Shown one piece after another: positions 10,001-22,710 of a stretch of DNA of 60,000 nt. The number at the start of each line of letters is the position of its first letter. Positions within the stretch are counted from its first letter, which is position 1. The stretch is taken from contig OU612066.1 in NCBI GenBank assembly GCA_914767715.1, positions 37,734,283 to 37,794,282 on the forward strand, read 5' to 3'. The stretch is from Membranipora membranacea (lineage: Eukaryota > Bryozoa > Gymnolaemata > Cheilostomatida > Membraniporidae). A program made the translations under genes and the position numbers. The notes under the pieces are model-generated. The model had not been told where the DNA came from, did no database searches, and saw only the letters and a list, made by a program, of their open reading frames with translations.

Positions 10001-13000
10001 CCAGTAAAAAGCTGAAAGGTTGAGTAATTCGATCTGGATGTTTTCGGTAACGCTTGATCTGTGCCAAAAAGAGTGCAATGAGACTTTGAGCTGATAAGGA
10101 TGATAGGATAATTCAACAATGAATTTCAGCAGTACATAATTTAAAAAAAAAAGAGAAATGCGACTATAATATTAGCTCTATTTAGTAGTTATCCACTCTC
10201 TGAACTAAGACCTCAGAGAGTGGACAACTCTTTTTCATCTTAATTGAATTCCTTGCGCGCTGAAATCCCGACTCCCAGCTGAAACTTGTTATGTCTAATA
10301 TGGCACCAGTTTTATTAAGATAAACCTAGCTCATTTTCAGTGATTCTTTTACATCAAAGAAGCGTAGAAATTGAGAATATGTGACATTTTTTATTTTAGA
10401 CTTCACCTCGCTGCTTGATGTGGAGAAGGAGAGTTCTCAGTTTACTGATACATGTAAATGGTTAGGACTCTTACTGTCACAGAATCTGCTCACATCAAAC
10501 TTAGTTTACCCTAAGAGATCGTATTTCCTTCTTGGACAGCTGGCAAAGTTAGAGAGGGTTTTAGTTCACTGGACACTGAGTAAGCTGAGGAGTAAAGGCT
10601 GGCGCTATGTGTCTGTACCGGACCTGCTTCCTGAGCAGCTAGTGGTATGGCCTCTAAATATTAATATGAAAATATTTCCAATACTGCATTGACATATGAG
10701 CATAAGCCGGTGTTTGGATTTTAGTGAGGCTCTGTCAATGATTTATTTTTTTATCAATTTCAGAGTAGCTGTGGATTTGTGACCACAGGTAAACAGAATC
10801 AAATATACAAAGTAAGAAAAAATGAGGGAGGCTTGTGCTTTGCGGGTACTTCTGAGATAGCTCTGGCTGGGCTATACGCAGGTAGAATGATGGAGACAGA
10901 TAATCCTATCAAAATATGTACCTACAGTCCATGTTACCGAGCTGAAGAGGCTAGGAACAAAATAGACAAAGGTTTTTACAGGTGAGTAGGGACTTCCATC
11001 TCATGTTGATAGTTTAATATAAGACATTAGGAGGAGGTTATTTGCCTCAAATAATGAAAAAAAATTAATTTAATGTACAAAACTCAACTATATGCTCAGA
11101 AAACACCACGAAAAGGCAAGACAAATTAGTAGTTACAATAAAAATTATTCTTTTTCCCAAATCAACATAATTATCAGATATTAATTTTCTCTTTACAAAG
11201 ATGCTTCAGTGCTATATTCCTAAGTATGCCCAATGATATGATAACACTGTACTATCAAAGATTATATATACTATGGTATTATTACATCAGATTTTTCAAC
11301 CACCTTACTGGAGCCATAGCGCTTCTCAGTATCTACTGTGTATGTATGTATTGTTGTTCCTCCTAAAATCATGTACATGTACATGTATTAAAAAATAGAG
11401 CATTTATAGAAAAAGTATTACGTAGCTTCTCTGTCCTACAGCGGGGCATCTGGGTGGCGAGCGTAGGTAGAGCGTAGGTAGGTAATCATACTCAAACTCG
11501 TTCTAGTAGGCTCAGATTAATGAATTGTCATACTTGGATTCGTTGCCTGTTATTTTTCAAGGATGTAGTTCCAGTATTTGGGATACGTCTTATCTTTCCT
11601 TTGAACATCTCGGCCGCCGCATATCTATGAGAAATTGTAGAAATCTTAAATAGCACAGTTTTAGTTTATTTGATTGTTGTGTTTTTGTATTTCTCCCAGG
11701 TTGCATCAGTTTACTAAAGTAGAGATGTTTGGTATATGTACTCCGTCTCAGAGCGAGACTCTACTAGAGGAGCTGGTATCCATACAGTGTGAGCTATTCT
11801 CAGACTTAGGACTCGGCTATCGACTGTTGGAGATGCCCAGTGAAGAGCTGGGAGCCCCCGCTTATAAAAAGTATGATGTGGAAACCTGGCTACAGGCTAC
11901 TCATCACTGGGCTGAGGTATACAGTACAGATAATCTATCTATTACTGATATGGTTGTGAATTTGGATATCTAGTGTTACTGTTTCACTTTCAAACTGCAC
12001 ACGATTCCATATAAACTCACCTTAGCGAACCTGTTGAAAGCCTTTGTGTTGTAAGTGCACCTTATATATACTCATCCAATGAGATTTCATCAGATTTATT
12101 TCGGTAATTCAAAACTTTCAATCGCGCTTACCATTAGATGTTGAGGACATCTCCAATGATAAACTATATGACGGAATTTCAATTTTAAAATTAGAGACAA
12201 GTCAATAATTGCAAGCACAAAATTCAAACATGTTACACTGTTCCAAATAAATTAGAAATTTCATATGTTCCGTACCACTCTCACGTTACGCTTGTTTTAG
12301 ATATCGAGTGCGTCTAATTGCACAGACTATCAGTCGCGTAGACTGGCCATCACCACCCCTAGTGGAGAGTTCGCACACACAGTGAACGGTACGGGCTGTG
12401 CTGTACCTCGCATGCTTATGGCTATCATAGAACAAAACTATAAAATCGCAGTAAGTGTCAATATTAATCTTATATCGACAAAAAGTTGTAAGTGTGTCAG
12501 TGTCGTAAACGATTTGTTGCGCTGTGAGGGAATAGGTAAAGCTAATATGATTTGAATGTAATGGTTGCCCTCTTTATTGCTGAAAGTCAAAACATAAAAA
12601 ATTGATCATAATCAACTGATCCTAGAGATCAGAGAGGTTTAAAATTTGATGAAAATTCACTAAAATCTTGTTCATTTATGATCTGGTACTGGTAGTGTCA
12701 GTAAATTATTTTTGTCTTGTCACGCGGTATTCTTTTGTTTTGGTAGCTGCATGACAAAGCTAATACTAGTTTGACTATTTAAGATAAGTTGAGAACCCCA
12801 CAATCCTCTACTATATGACAGATGCCTATGTGGTTGGTCCATGCCCAATTTACTGGTTTGTTAACATATTAGATAGAGTTACTGTAAGTAGTTAAAACTT
12901 GTATGTCTCTCTATATCTCAGTGTAATTCTTATCACAGAATCGGTATATCGAGATACCAGATGTATTACAGCCTTTGATGAACACTGACATTATTCAAAC

Positions 13001-13064
13001 TCAGCCAGATATGCTCAAGTTTCAAAAGAGTTGGGTGACAAGCAGGCCTAATTTATCGCTATGA
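7084..13064 (+). CDS. SARS2: Seryl-tRNA synthetase, mitochondrial (8 exons, 464 aa)
   Basis: The enzyme charges mitochondrial tRNA-Ser with serine. Exons, all GT-AG and in phase: 7084-7314, 8699-8800, 9782-9887, 10400-10644, 10764-10981, 11700-11916, 12301-12450 and 12939-13064. The joined product of 464 residues starts [20 protein letters not shown], a basic, acid-free leader that suits mitochondrial import. Class II synthetase motifs are present: motif 2 around CYRAEE (exon 5), the [10 protein letters not shown] segment (exon 6) and motif 3 in [13 protein letters not shown] (exon 7). A long run in exon 7 ([14 protein letters not shown]) follows the animal mitochondrial SerRS pattern more closely than the cytosolic one. 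Human SARS2 is somewhat longer (about 518 aa). Intron 1 holds a hAT element and intron 2 a large microsatellite. Confidence 0.93.
7394..8272. mobile_element. Non-autonomous hAT element in SARS2 intron 1
   Basis: The 879-bp element has perfect 12-bp terminal inverted repeats, TAGGGGTGGAAC at the left and its complement at the right, and a perfect 8-bp target duplication ATCTGTTG (7386-7393 and 8273-8280). TIR form and 8-bp duplication are those of the hAT superfamily. Subterminal copies of ATCCGATCCGAGG-like motifs occur near both ends. There is no transposase-like frame. It also contains a short palindrome built on TCAATGAACTAA. Confidence 0.93.
8803..9216. repeat. Microsatellite array in SARS2 intron 2
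   Basis: The right part (about 8895-9211) is a run of GTATATAGATAA and GTATATATATAA units, about 26 of them. It is preceded by three copies of a roughly 34-bp unit containing AATAATAAAATAGTAGGTAT (about 8810-8900). The array starts two bases after the donor of exon 2. Long open frames of ILIY and YLSI repeats seen on the minus strand are only translations of this array. Confidence 0.95.
10190..10230. repeat. Short inverted repeat in SARS2 intron 3
   Basis: The arms TCCACTCTCTGA and TCAGAGAGTGGA are perfect complements around a loop of about 10 bases. It resembles the other small palindromic elements scattered in this window. Confidence 0.6.
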
Positions 13065-14065
13065 TAGAATGCGAAGGATATACATGTGTGCCAAGGGTGA
13101 ATACAGAAGCTTGTCAGTTATAAGCTCGGAGAGTTCCACCAGCTAATGACCAATTACCAGAGAAATACAATTCCGAATCTGGTGTTGTGAGGAATGAACT
13201 AACAACAGTCTAAGCTGACAATGGTACGGTCACATGGTAGTGACAAGGGTACGGCCACATGGTAAGGCCGGCCAAGGGTAGGCTCAGTTTAATATGATCC
13301 AGGGAATTATTTAGTATGGACAGTCCTGATAATTGTGATCAGGTATCTACTCCAATGTTTTTACTCAAACATGCCGCTATTTTACCTTTTGTCAGCTACA
13401 ACCCTGTCTGAGAGTGAGAACCAGAATTGTGTATTCGTTGTGTGTTGCAGTTTGAAATAGAACCTGTCATTTATTATGTGCACAGGATTAATAGTCTGAG
13501 CATTAGGACAAAGCCTGCATTAATCCTGTATAACTACATGGTTATTAGTTATAATTGTCAGAATTATTTCAAGCAGTGACTCATTTTGATGTATTAGTTA
13601 CCTTTCATCCTGCGATGGCAGTTGGCTATAACAATAGTTATGGCTTATCAGAAACCCAATAAATCTGTTTACACTGTGGATTATTACTCTTTCATTCACT
13701 GAAGGCGGGGAGATTTGAATTGATTAATGAGACACTGTGGTTTTAAAATTGTACTCAGTTAATGGCCAGCCCTGACTGTATAATGAGAACACATAGAAAT
13801 ATGACACCTGCCAAAAGCCAACCTCAATAACAATTGTTGAATAGTTGCAGGAAGCTACGGTTGTAGTATCTAGCCGCCCAATTTTGAAATCCTTTATCAA
13901 ACCTATTGATTAGTAGGTTAGTTCAGCGCTCAATCAAGCTTAGGTCAGGAAGTTTGAAATTTGATCAGCCACAATGTTCTTCATAGCAGTCCTAGGCCAA
14001 TGCTCTTGGGTTGCAATATATACATGATATTTGGATGACCCCAATGCAGAAATTAAAAACATTAA

Positions 14066-14128
14066 AGCTCTCAAATTGTGCTGGTAGTGACATGTCATTA
14101 TCCATCTACTGGGCACAGTTTGAGAGCT
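14066..14128. repeat. Hairpin with 16-bp arms
   Basis: AGCTCTCAAATTGTGC (14066-14081) pairs with GCACAGTTTGAGAGCT (14113-14128) with one mismatch. The inner parts (GGTAGTG and CTACTGG) extend the structure loosely. It may be a small foldback MITE. Confidence 0.6.
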
Positions 14129-14852
14129 CTAACTATGAATCAAATGTTTAAGCTCGCCACGTTTTTACTCTAGCGAATCTATAACCAAGGAGTCCAAGGA
14201 GACCAAGGACTCCTTGCTATAACCATGTACATGTAGCACAATCCAGTCTGTCTAAGAAATGTTAATTCTTTATTTGAAGACATCACAATTTCATGTGTTC
14301 TATATGGAACAGGTGAGGGGGTATTATCGTCGCTAAGATGAACAAGACCTGATAGAGGTATCCTCCCAAAATTGTTTACTCCTTCAAGAATGTAAATACA
14401 TTCTGAATTTTCAATATTGGAACAGATGTATAGTTGAAGTACCTAAATATATAGCTGATGATTTGAGGATTTGGACGAAATCTCAGATCTCTAAAACAGA
14501 CCACTTTGAACAATGTTATTTGGTATGATGTGTATGTGCATTAAAATAGCAGATACAGTGCAGTTCACATAATTCAAACCTCTGGGGACCACATAAATTT
14601 GTTCTAATTAAGCAAAGTGTGAATTAAGTGACATTAGAATGCATTGAAATCTTGCTGAAGGGACCAATTTTCCTTGTCTGAATTAACAGGAGTTTTGAAT
14701 TATAAAGTTTGAATTAACCAGATTACACTGTATAGTGTATATCATTCATGTATTGAGACTGCCACACAGGCTAACATGGCTTATTTGAATCATGTATAGC
14801 TCAAATCTAATATTACGAGGCTGCAATCACATCATTGTCACCTTCACCTAAT

Positions 14853-14987
14853 GGCAAATAATTTACTAAAACTGATCGTCAAATTCAAGATATGAAATTA
14901 ATTATCCTTGTAATTATCTACAAGTCAAAGGTGCTGCTTTAATTTCATACCCTGATTTTGAGGATCAGTGTGTGCAAATTATTTGCC
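14853..14987. mobile_element. Foldback MITE, about 135 bp
   Basis: The outer ends GGCAAATAATTT and AAATTATTTGCC are perfect complements. The inverted similarity continues inward for about 49 bp through CTGATC and TATGAAATTAA at roughly three-quarters identity, leaving a short loop. No clear target duplication or coding frame was found. Confidence 0.6.
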
Positions 14988-15297
14988 AATCTCAGATGAA
15001 AGCCTCAATCAGTTAACTTGTAGGTATACTGAACGCAATGAGCACAAATTTGCCTCAGTGGCAGCAGTAGTTTAATAATGATTTATCAATGCATTATAAT
15101 ATTAACAGTTATGAATCTTACTGATGGACCAGTTTGAGTATGTGTCATGCATATATATAGTTATTATAAAAAACAGTTTTATGCCAGCACATTTATCATC
15201 ACACAATCAAGCAGCAAAAGCCAACAATTTGTTCCAGTCGCGTAAAAAATTTTAACCCTAAACTAATTTAAAGATAGTAACCTGTCTAGATTACAAT

Positions 15298-15338
15298 GAA
15301 CAACTCTTTGGTAAGAGGAGGTGGCCCTGAAAAGGGCC
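15298..15338 (-). promoter_or_regulatory. Histone H3 3' processing signal (stem-loop and downstream element)
   Basis: On the minus strand the histone stem-loop GGCCCTTTTCAGGGCC occupies 15338-15323. It is followed by the purine-rich downstream element ending in CCAAAGAGTTGTTC at 15298. These are the SLBP and U7 snRNP recognition signals of replication-dependent histone mRNAs. Confidence 0.95.
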
Positions 15339-15366
15339 AATGGGTTTTATGTGAAGGTGTACGATC

Positions 15367-16425
<1,059 letters not shown>

Positions 16426-16450
16426 GCACCAGATTCACATATAACCCAAC

Positions 16451-16491
16451 GGCCCTTTTCAGGGCCACCATCTCCTACCAAAGAGTTGTTC
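16451..16491 (+). promoter_or_regulatory. Histone H4 3' processing signal
   Basis: The stem-loop GGCCCTTTTCAGGGCC is at 16451-16466, followed by the downstream element ending CCAAAGAGTTGTTC at 16491. A MITE begins at its last base. Confidence 0.95.
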
Positions 16492-16711
16492 AGGGGGTCT
16501 TTCAATTAGATGCATTAATAAAGCAATTTATCACTATCACATCGCTCAAAATTATCACCCACTTAGTGTTTCAATTAGACTGAATCGCTCACTCAGAATG
16601 TATATAGTTCCATCATTGAGTGAGCAATCTGTAAGCGAGAGCCCTAGCAGGTATCGCTCAGTGAGCGATCAGATTGCGATTTTGGCTGTTTCTAATTGAA
16701 AAACCCCCCTG
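16491..16711. mobile_element. hAT-like MITE directly behind the H4 processing signal
   Basis: The roughly 220-bp element has imperfect terminal inverted repeats: CAGGGGGTCTTTCAATTAGA at the left, and at the right the complement of CAGGGGGGTTTTTCAATTAG. The interior carries many copies of an ATCGCTCA/TGAGCGAT motif in both orientations, as hAT subterminal repeats do. A clean 8-bp target duplication was not found, so the class is an inference from the CAGGGG ends. Confidence 0.7.
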
Positions 16712-18416
16712 TGTTACTTGCACTGAAGTGAAATATTGAATGATGTCAGGCATTGTGCATTCTTAGTGGTAACTTTATTAGCTACCATTAGGATTCTTTT
16801 CTTTTGACCTGTGTCTTGAAGTAAAATGTGCATATTGCTGTCAGTCATTATAGTGAGCGTTACATGGGTTGATAGTGTCAGACGATGATATTAGAAGAGC
16901 GCACGATAGTAAGTAATATAATGTATTAGCGTAAAACGGTCAGTGTTACATAGGTTGATAGTGTCATAAAAGGAGGCTGGATAGAAATCATTATAAATAC
17001 ACAATATTACATATATATGCATTAGATCATTCCATGCCTGTGAATGTGATATACCTGAAAAGTCTCCCTATTTGGTAGAGGCCTCCCAGTTTTAAGGGGT
17101 TTTTGCCATCCCCTTTTTTCAGCTTCCTTCACCCGGAACATTGTCAAAGCTTATTTTCACCAGGGAAACTATGTTTTTCTACATGTTTATCTACCTTGAC
17201 AGCATAGTACATATACCCACGTTTTGCATTACCATTACTGATTGAATGCAGCTATATTTATCTAGCCTAAAACTATTTTTAGGGCTGTCTCTCCTAGTTT
17301 ATATAAAGTACAACTATATAATTAGCAAAGTCAGGTGCAATGATATTGTTTATAATATAAAAGCTAAAGTTTTAGCTTAGAAATATGACAAACGAGGGAT
17401 GAATTGCATGTACACCGTGGGATGCAGAGTGATACTCAGGGCCTGGAGTTCGTCTGCGGAGATCTCCTGATTTCTCGGTCGGCCAACTTGTCATGTATGC
17501 CTTACACTTAGTTACACAATAGACGGCTCATCGCCAACAAAGCTGCTGATGAAAGGGAAAGTGATCAAAAAAAACAAAAAAGTTACTAAAGCATCAAAAA
17601 TCTGAATGAGTATTTGCTTTCCTATAGATCTGATTATTTTGGTGACCTTGTATTTACCTGCATATCGCATTACACCAGTTTTCTGAGTTGGTTGTTTTTC
17701 CATTAAAATTTCATAAAATTGTTTTGAGGTTAATGAGTGGTTTTTGATTTTTTGTTTAAAAAGAACCAAAAACCTTGACAGAAACGTGTTTATGCTGAAC
17801 AAGTCTCGGCATTTATCAAGAGTGCCTGTATCGACGAGACCGAGACTTTGCCTGCACTAATAAAAATCAGATCTATACAATCATTTGAAGCCAGTGTTTG
17901 AGGCGATAGCAAAATTGATAACGTGCTAAATCATTTTTTCCAACCTTGATGTCTTGTTTTAACTCCATGATGCAACCCGTAGAGTTATAGTGTCTAAAAT
18001 AACTCTATGATGCAACCTCAGCCAATTTATGCTCATAAACCGTACCTGTGTTTTTCTTTTTTAAGCATTCAGCTTCAGCTATTTGTCATTCTCATGATAT
18101 TGAATGTATAAATAAACTGACACCGAAAAAGTAGTTTTGCTCTAATGATGGTTATATACAGGTGATATAAGGGACTGTTGTGTGCCACATCACTGCTATT
18201 TATGTTAACAGACCCATAAAAACTTTCCTTTTTGCCGGCAGCATTTAGCCGCTTATTGTGTAACTTCATGATAGTTGCAATCGTACCACTGCGATAAGCA
18301 TGAAAAACTCTACCATATCAACGGTCAAACCCTATCCACCCAATATCGTAGATGAAAATGCCTTTGTAGACCACACTTTGTCTAGGCTACCTGCTGCCAC
18401 TGGACTATCATTAACA
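16712..18416. other. Spacer between histone cassettes
   Basis: No gene was recognised. It contains a 22-bp near-direct repeat (GTTACATGGGTTGATAGTGTCA at about 16859 and again with one change at about 16945), a repeated TATGATGCAACC-type phrase near 17960-18020, and the right part of a dispersed repeat that ends at 17859. Confidence 0.5.
17560..17859. mobile_element. Truncated relative of the 29079-29366 hAT-like element
   Basis: The segment 17782-17859 matches 29255-29366 in pieces: AACA-GTCTCG-CA-TTATCAAGAGTG and TCGACGAGAC. It ends GAGACTTTGCCTGCACTA against GAGACTTTGCCATCACTA. The left end could not be found, so the coordinate is approximate. Confidence 0.55.
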
Positions 18417-18457
18417 GAACAACTCTTTGGAAAGAGATGGTGGCCCTGAAAAGGGCC
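18417..18457 (-). promoter_or_regulatory. 3' processing signal of the broken H2A
   Basis: The stem-loop (18457-18442 on the minus strand) and the downstream element ending at 18417 are both intact although the gene they serve carries a nonsense codon. Confidence 0.93.
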
Positions 18458-18486
18458 GTTGGGGCACAATTGATGTTTTGATGATC

Positions 18487-18864
<378 letters not shown>

Positions 18865-19215
18865 GATTGAGATGTGTTTTGTGCAGTGGGTAGAATACAA
18901 AGCAATAATACCAAAACCGTCTTATTTTGTTATTTATACCATTTGAAGGGAGTTGAGTTGCAGCCAATCAAAGTGGATAATCACGTTGCTAACCCACATG
19001 TATTGCAAGTTCAACTTTCTCTGTTTGAAACATGCAACAAACGATAGCGCACGATGTGTAGCAAACGGATTAGTGATTATAATGGGTGTGCTTAAAGAAA
19101 CCAATCAGTGGCCAGAGCAGCTCAACTCAACCATGCTCGTTTGCATAGTTGCAAGTATAAATAAGACAGAATCTTTTCTGAGGATTATCACAAATATTGT
19201 ACTTACTGATAAGTC
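18865..19215. promoter_or_regulatory. Bidirectional H2A/H2B promoter (left cassette)
   Basis: For H2B there is a CCAATCA at 19101-19107, an octamer-like TTTGCAT at about 19140 and TATAAATA at 19156-19163. For H2A on the minus strand there is TATAAATA at 18938-18931 and a TGATTGG-type box at 18970-18964. The same set recurs in mirror image in the right cassette. Confidence 0.75.
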
Positions 19216-19584
19216 ATGCCACCTAAAGTAAGCAGCAAAGGAGCCAAGAAGGCAGGAAAGGCCAAAGCAGCCAGAACTGGAGACAAGAAGAGGAAAAGGA
19301 AGAGGAAAGAGAGCTATGGTATCTACATCTACAAGGTTCTCAAGCAGGTGCACCCTGACACTGGAGTCTCCAGCAAAGCCATGAGCATCATGAACAGCTT
19401 TGTCAATGATGTTTTTGAGAGAATTGCCGCTGAGGCATCAAGACTGGCTCACTACAACAAGAGATCCACCATCACTAGCCGAGAGATCCAGACTGCTGTC
19501 AGGCTGATCCTCCCTGGAGAGCTTGCCAAGCACGCTGTATCTGAAGGAACCAAGGCTGTCACCAAGTACACCAGCTCCAAGTAA
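19216..19584 (+). CDS. H2B: Histone H2B (122 aa), left cassette
   Basis: This is a complete, intronless core histone. It has a lysine-rich N-tail starting [20 protein letters not shown], then the histone fold ([20 protein letters not shown]) and the usual C-terminus [17 protein letters not shown]. The N-tail form is of lophotrochozoan type. The protein is identical to the H2B of the right cassette (21989-22357). It is divergent to the H2A pseudogene. Confidence 0.99.
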   Translation: MPPKVSSKGAKKAGKAKAARTGDKKRKRKRKESYGIYIYKVLKQVHPDTGVSSKAMSIMNSFVNDVFERIAAEASRLAHYNKRSTITSREIQTAVRLILPGELAKHAVSEGTKAVTKYTSSK

Positions 19585-19611
19585 ACGGCCATTCAACAAC
19601 ACAACCCCAAC

Positions 19612-19652
19612 GGCCCTTTTCAGGGCCACCATCTCTTTCCAAAGAGTTGTTC
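19612..19652 (+). promoter_or_regulatory. Histone H2B 3' processing signal, left cassette
   Basis: The stem-loop GGCCCTTTTCAGGGCC is at 19612-19627 and the downstream element ends CCAAAGAGTTGTTC at 19652. Confidence 0.95.
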
Positions 19653-20770
19653 TGTGTGCACATTTCACGGACATGTAAATAAGGAATGCACAATTTAATT
19701 ATAGTTCAATAATTGGGACATTCAGTTCTGGGATTATTAAATATTGTATAACTAATTAGAGAAGAGTTGCAATGATTCTGGTGGCATCGTTATTACTGTG
19801 ATGATCATGTTTTTAGATTCACACTCAACTGCTTCAAACAATAAACAAAAATTAAATAATTATCAGAATGTTGCGAAATGAGTCTTGGTCAGATGTTGGT
19901 GAATATCATTGGTCTTGGGGCAACAACTCGTCAACCTTGTTATCAGAATGGCTGATTCACACCGCAAAATGTTTATAAGTTTACTTATAATAATGTGATA
20001 TTTGCCTTTTCAATTATTCAAGAACTACTTGTCCCATCTAAAAAATTCCCTCACTGACACCATTCTCCCTGCTGACACGTCGCTAGTAGTCGGACATAAG
20101 TTTCATATCACAAAATTTTGGAAAACCCATGTTTCTAACTTGATCAATTAAAAAACATTGAAAACATATAGGCAGCAATGGGCAAAATTATGCAGTAAAT
20201 TATGTTATGAGAAAGCGTGATGTAAAGCTATGCAGTATTACATGCAAAGCACATTGTGTACAACGATGAATCACCCATTTTGGGTGACTGTTGAGCATTG
20301 AGAGAGAAATTTTTATGCTCATAACTTCTCTTCAATTAATTTATCATCAAATGCCACAATCAAAACCTCGCAATTACTCTCTAGTAAAATGGAAGCTGGT
20401 GTGTTTAACATGTTGTTTAACCTGTTTTCAGTTTTTTGGCTAGAGGGGAGTGGGTGTTTTGGACCAAATAAAAATAGTTTAGCCGAAAAAATCCAAATAT
20501 CTCAAGATGCAAATCAGTAATCGCTTCGATCAAAATCCAGACAATCTCCTGCTGACAAATTTCTGAATTTCATAATTGTGGCTTGAAAATTTTGTCCTAA
20601 ATTCGTGAAAATTTGGGTACTATCTGTTACAGTTGTGACAACCAGAATCTGTAAGCTGGCAAGATTATTGATATAAGTGACCAGGCCATGGCCCTACCAC
20701 TTTTTCAGGAAGTCAATTTTGGAAAAACCCCTAAAATTGCCATAAGTGTTATGAATACACATCGACTATA
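19653..20770. other. Spacer between the inverted H2A/H2B cassettes, non-coding part
   Basis: The stretch is AT-rich with no recognised exon or RNA. A small hairpin TCACCCATTTTGGGTGA lies at about 20270. It precedes a LINE remnant that starts near 20774. Confidence 0.4.
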
Positions 20771-20773
20771 TTT

Positions 20774-21370
20774 ATGTTTGTCAATAACAGGTGCTCATGG
20801 GGGCCCCTTGGTGTAGACATTGATAACAAACTAAGATTCGAAGATTATGTGCATAAAATAACTGGCAAAGCAAGTCAAAGGATGTATGTTGTTAAAAATT
20901 TTATGTATCTGAGTTTGAAGCCATTAGCCTCCATGCTGTTCAAAAGTTTTGTAGTTTCACTCTTAATGTATTGTCTACCTGTTTTGCACACTAGCATATA
21001 TGCTAAGGCCAAGAAATTACTAAGTAAAGTTTTCAACGATGCCAAGAATTTAGGGCTTGACGTAGGCGATCTCGATACCATTGTTAAACAGAGAACTAAA
21101 TCCATTATCATGTGCTGTTTTTCTGATGAAGACCACTTTATACACGATTTTCTCGAACATTGCCCTTCTGGTCGTCTTAGACATATTAAATATCGCAGCT
21201 CATGGGGCAAAGACTGTTTTCTGAGGCAAATGTGCATCACACTTAATGAGATTCTTTTTTAAAAAGTCCATAGTTCCATACACTAGTAGCAAGCTCTTAT
21301 TATGACAAAGTATATGCATCCATTTTTCGCAACATTAATGTTTGTGATAGCTAATAAATCAATCAATCAA
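20774..21370 (+). mobile_element. LINE fragment, reverse-transcriptase C-terminal part
   Basis: A frame of 162 codons begins with LGVDIDNKLRFEDYVHKITG and continues with LFKSFVVSLLMYCLPVLHTS, the thumb and connection pattern of non-LTR reverse transcriptases of the Jockey/CR1 kind. The active-site part is missing, so the copy is 5'-truncated. The 3' end is a short (AATC)n tail at about 21352-21370, as in the LINE copy ending near 26237. Confidence 0.8.
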
Positions 21371-21905
21371 CATAGGGATTCCAGAAATGCAGGGTGTTCC
21401 TAGATAGTAAATCATCTCGTAACTTTTATTTCCAGTATGTCTTTTGTCATATGATATATGGCATCCGCATATATGGCAACCTATCACCACAATATATTCT
21501 TGAAAGAATATACTTGCTCCAAAAGAGGGCTTTCCGCCTAATAGCAAATGTCAATCACATACCATATCATCTAATACATACAAGAGATTTACATACATCT
21601 CTTGGTCTGATTCCTTTTCCTCTCCTTGCTGGTCATTTCACCTGTATTTTTGGTTTTCAAATTTTGCGTTTGATTGCGCCTGACTTTCTTTTGGAAGGTT
21701 TTATTCCAGCTAGCTCTAAAACCTTTTTTAGAGACAAATACCTATTACATTATCACAACCTCCGAACTTACACTGCATGTTCTGGTTATAATATATCTTT
21801 TGTACATTCAAATATCTATTTCAGCGAAATGCGCACGCCTAACACTGCTTGATGGTGACCCTGAAAAGAGCTGGCAAAATTTACTAAGAAATAATCTAAC
21901 CTAGC
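21371..21905 (+). mobile_element. Second LINE fragment, C-terminal reverse-transcriptase region
   Basis: An open frame (21394-21852) includes YGIRIYGNLSPQYILERIYL and LLQKRAFRLIANV, which is the Y-G-x-x-x-W/Y-G ... LQKRA-R pattern near the C-terminus of many LINE polymerases. It directly follows the tail of the preceding LINE fragment and ends just before the right histone cassette. It is 5'-truncated and its 3' end is unclear. Confidence 0.7.
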
Positions 21906-21920
21906 ATCAACGATGCAAAA

Positions 21921-21961
21921 GAACAACTCTTTGGAAAGAGATGGTGGCCCTGAAAAGGGCC
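21921..21961 (-). promoter_or_regulatory. Histone H2B 3' processing signal, right cassette
   Basis: The stem-loop occupies 21961-21946 on the minus strand and the downstream element ends at 21921. Confidence 0.95.
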
Positions 21962-21988
21962 GTTGGGGTTGAGTTGTTGAATGGCCGT

Positions 21989-22357
21989 TTACTTGGAGCT
22001 GGTGTACTTGGTGACAGCCTTGGTTCCTTCAGATACAGCGTGCTTGGCAAGCTCTCCAGGGAGGATCAGCCTGACAGCAGTCTGGATCTCTCGGCTAGTG
22101 ATGGTGGATCTCTTGTTGTAGTGAGCCAGTCTTGATGCCTCAGCGGCAATTCTCTCAAAGACATCATTGACAAAGCTGTTCATGATGCTCATGGCTTTGC
22201 TGGAGACTCCAGTGTCAGGGTGCACCTGCTTGAGAACCTTATAGATGTAGATACCATAGCTCTCTTTCCTCTTCCTTTTTCTCTTCTTGTCTCCAGTTCT
22301 GGCTGCCTTAGCCTTTCCTGCCTTCTTGGCTCCTTTGCTGCTTACTTTAGGTGGCAT
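21989..22357 (-). CDS. H2B: Histone H2B (122 aa), right cassette
   Basis: The protein is identical to the H2B at 19216-19584, and the gene differs from it by only a few silent bases. It is complete and intronless, with its own stem-loop. It is divergent to the intact H2A at 22711. This cassette is the inverted duplicate of 18417-19652. Confidence 0.99.
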   Translation of the reverse strand: MPPKVSSKGAKKAGKAKAARTGDKKRKRKRKESYGIYIYKVLKQVHPDTGVSSKAMSIMNSFVNDVFERIAAEASRLAHYNKRSTITSREIQTAVRLILPGELAKHAVSEGTKAVTKYTSSK

Positions 22358-22710
22358 GACTTATCAGTGAGTACAATATTTGTGATAATCCTCAGAAGAG
22401 ATTCTGTCTTATTTATACTTGCAACTATGCAAACGAGCATGGTTGAGCTGCTCTGGCCACTGATTGGTTTCTTTAAGCAAACGCATTATAATCACTAATC
22501 CGTTGGCTAGGCGTTGCACACTATTATTTGTTGCATATTTCAAACAGATCATTTATCGATCTTTGCAGAAAGTTGAAATTGCAATACATGCGGGTTACCC
22601 ACTTTGATTGGCTGCAACTCAACTCCCTTCAAATGGTATAAATAACAAAATAAGACGTTTGTGATATTATTGCTCTGTATTCTACTCACTGCACAAAACG
22701 CATCTCAATC
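22358..22710. promoter_or_regulatory. Bidirectional H2A/H2B promoter (right cassette)
   Basis: This is the mirror image of the left promoter. On the minus strand for H2B there is TATAAATA at 22417-22410 and CCAATCA at 22467-22461. On the plus strand for H2A there is TGATTGG at about 22605-22611 and TATAAATA at 22637-22644. Similarity to the left promoter drops in the middle (about 22500-22590), while the gene-proximal halves stay nearly identical. Confidence 0.75.

Larger units (their letters stand above)
13065..15297. other. Intergenic region between SARS2 and the histone cluster
   Basis: No coding sequence was recognised. It contains two foldback structures (14066-14128 and 14853-14987) and a perfect 10-bp inverted repeat CAAGGAGTCC/GGACTCCTTG at about 14185-14216. 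Confidence 0.5.
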
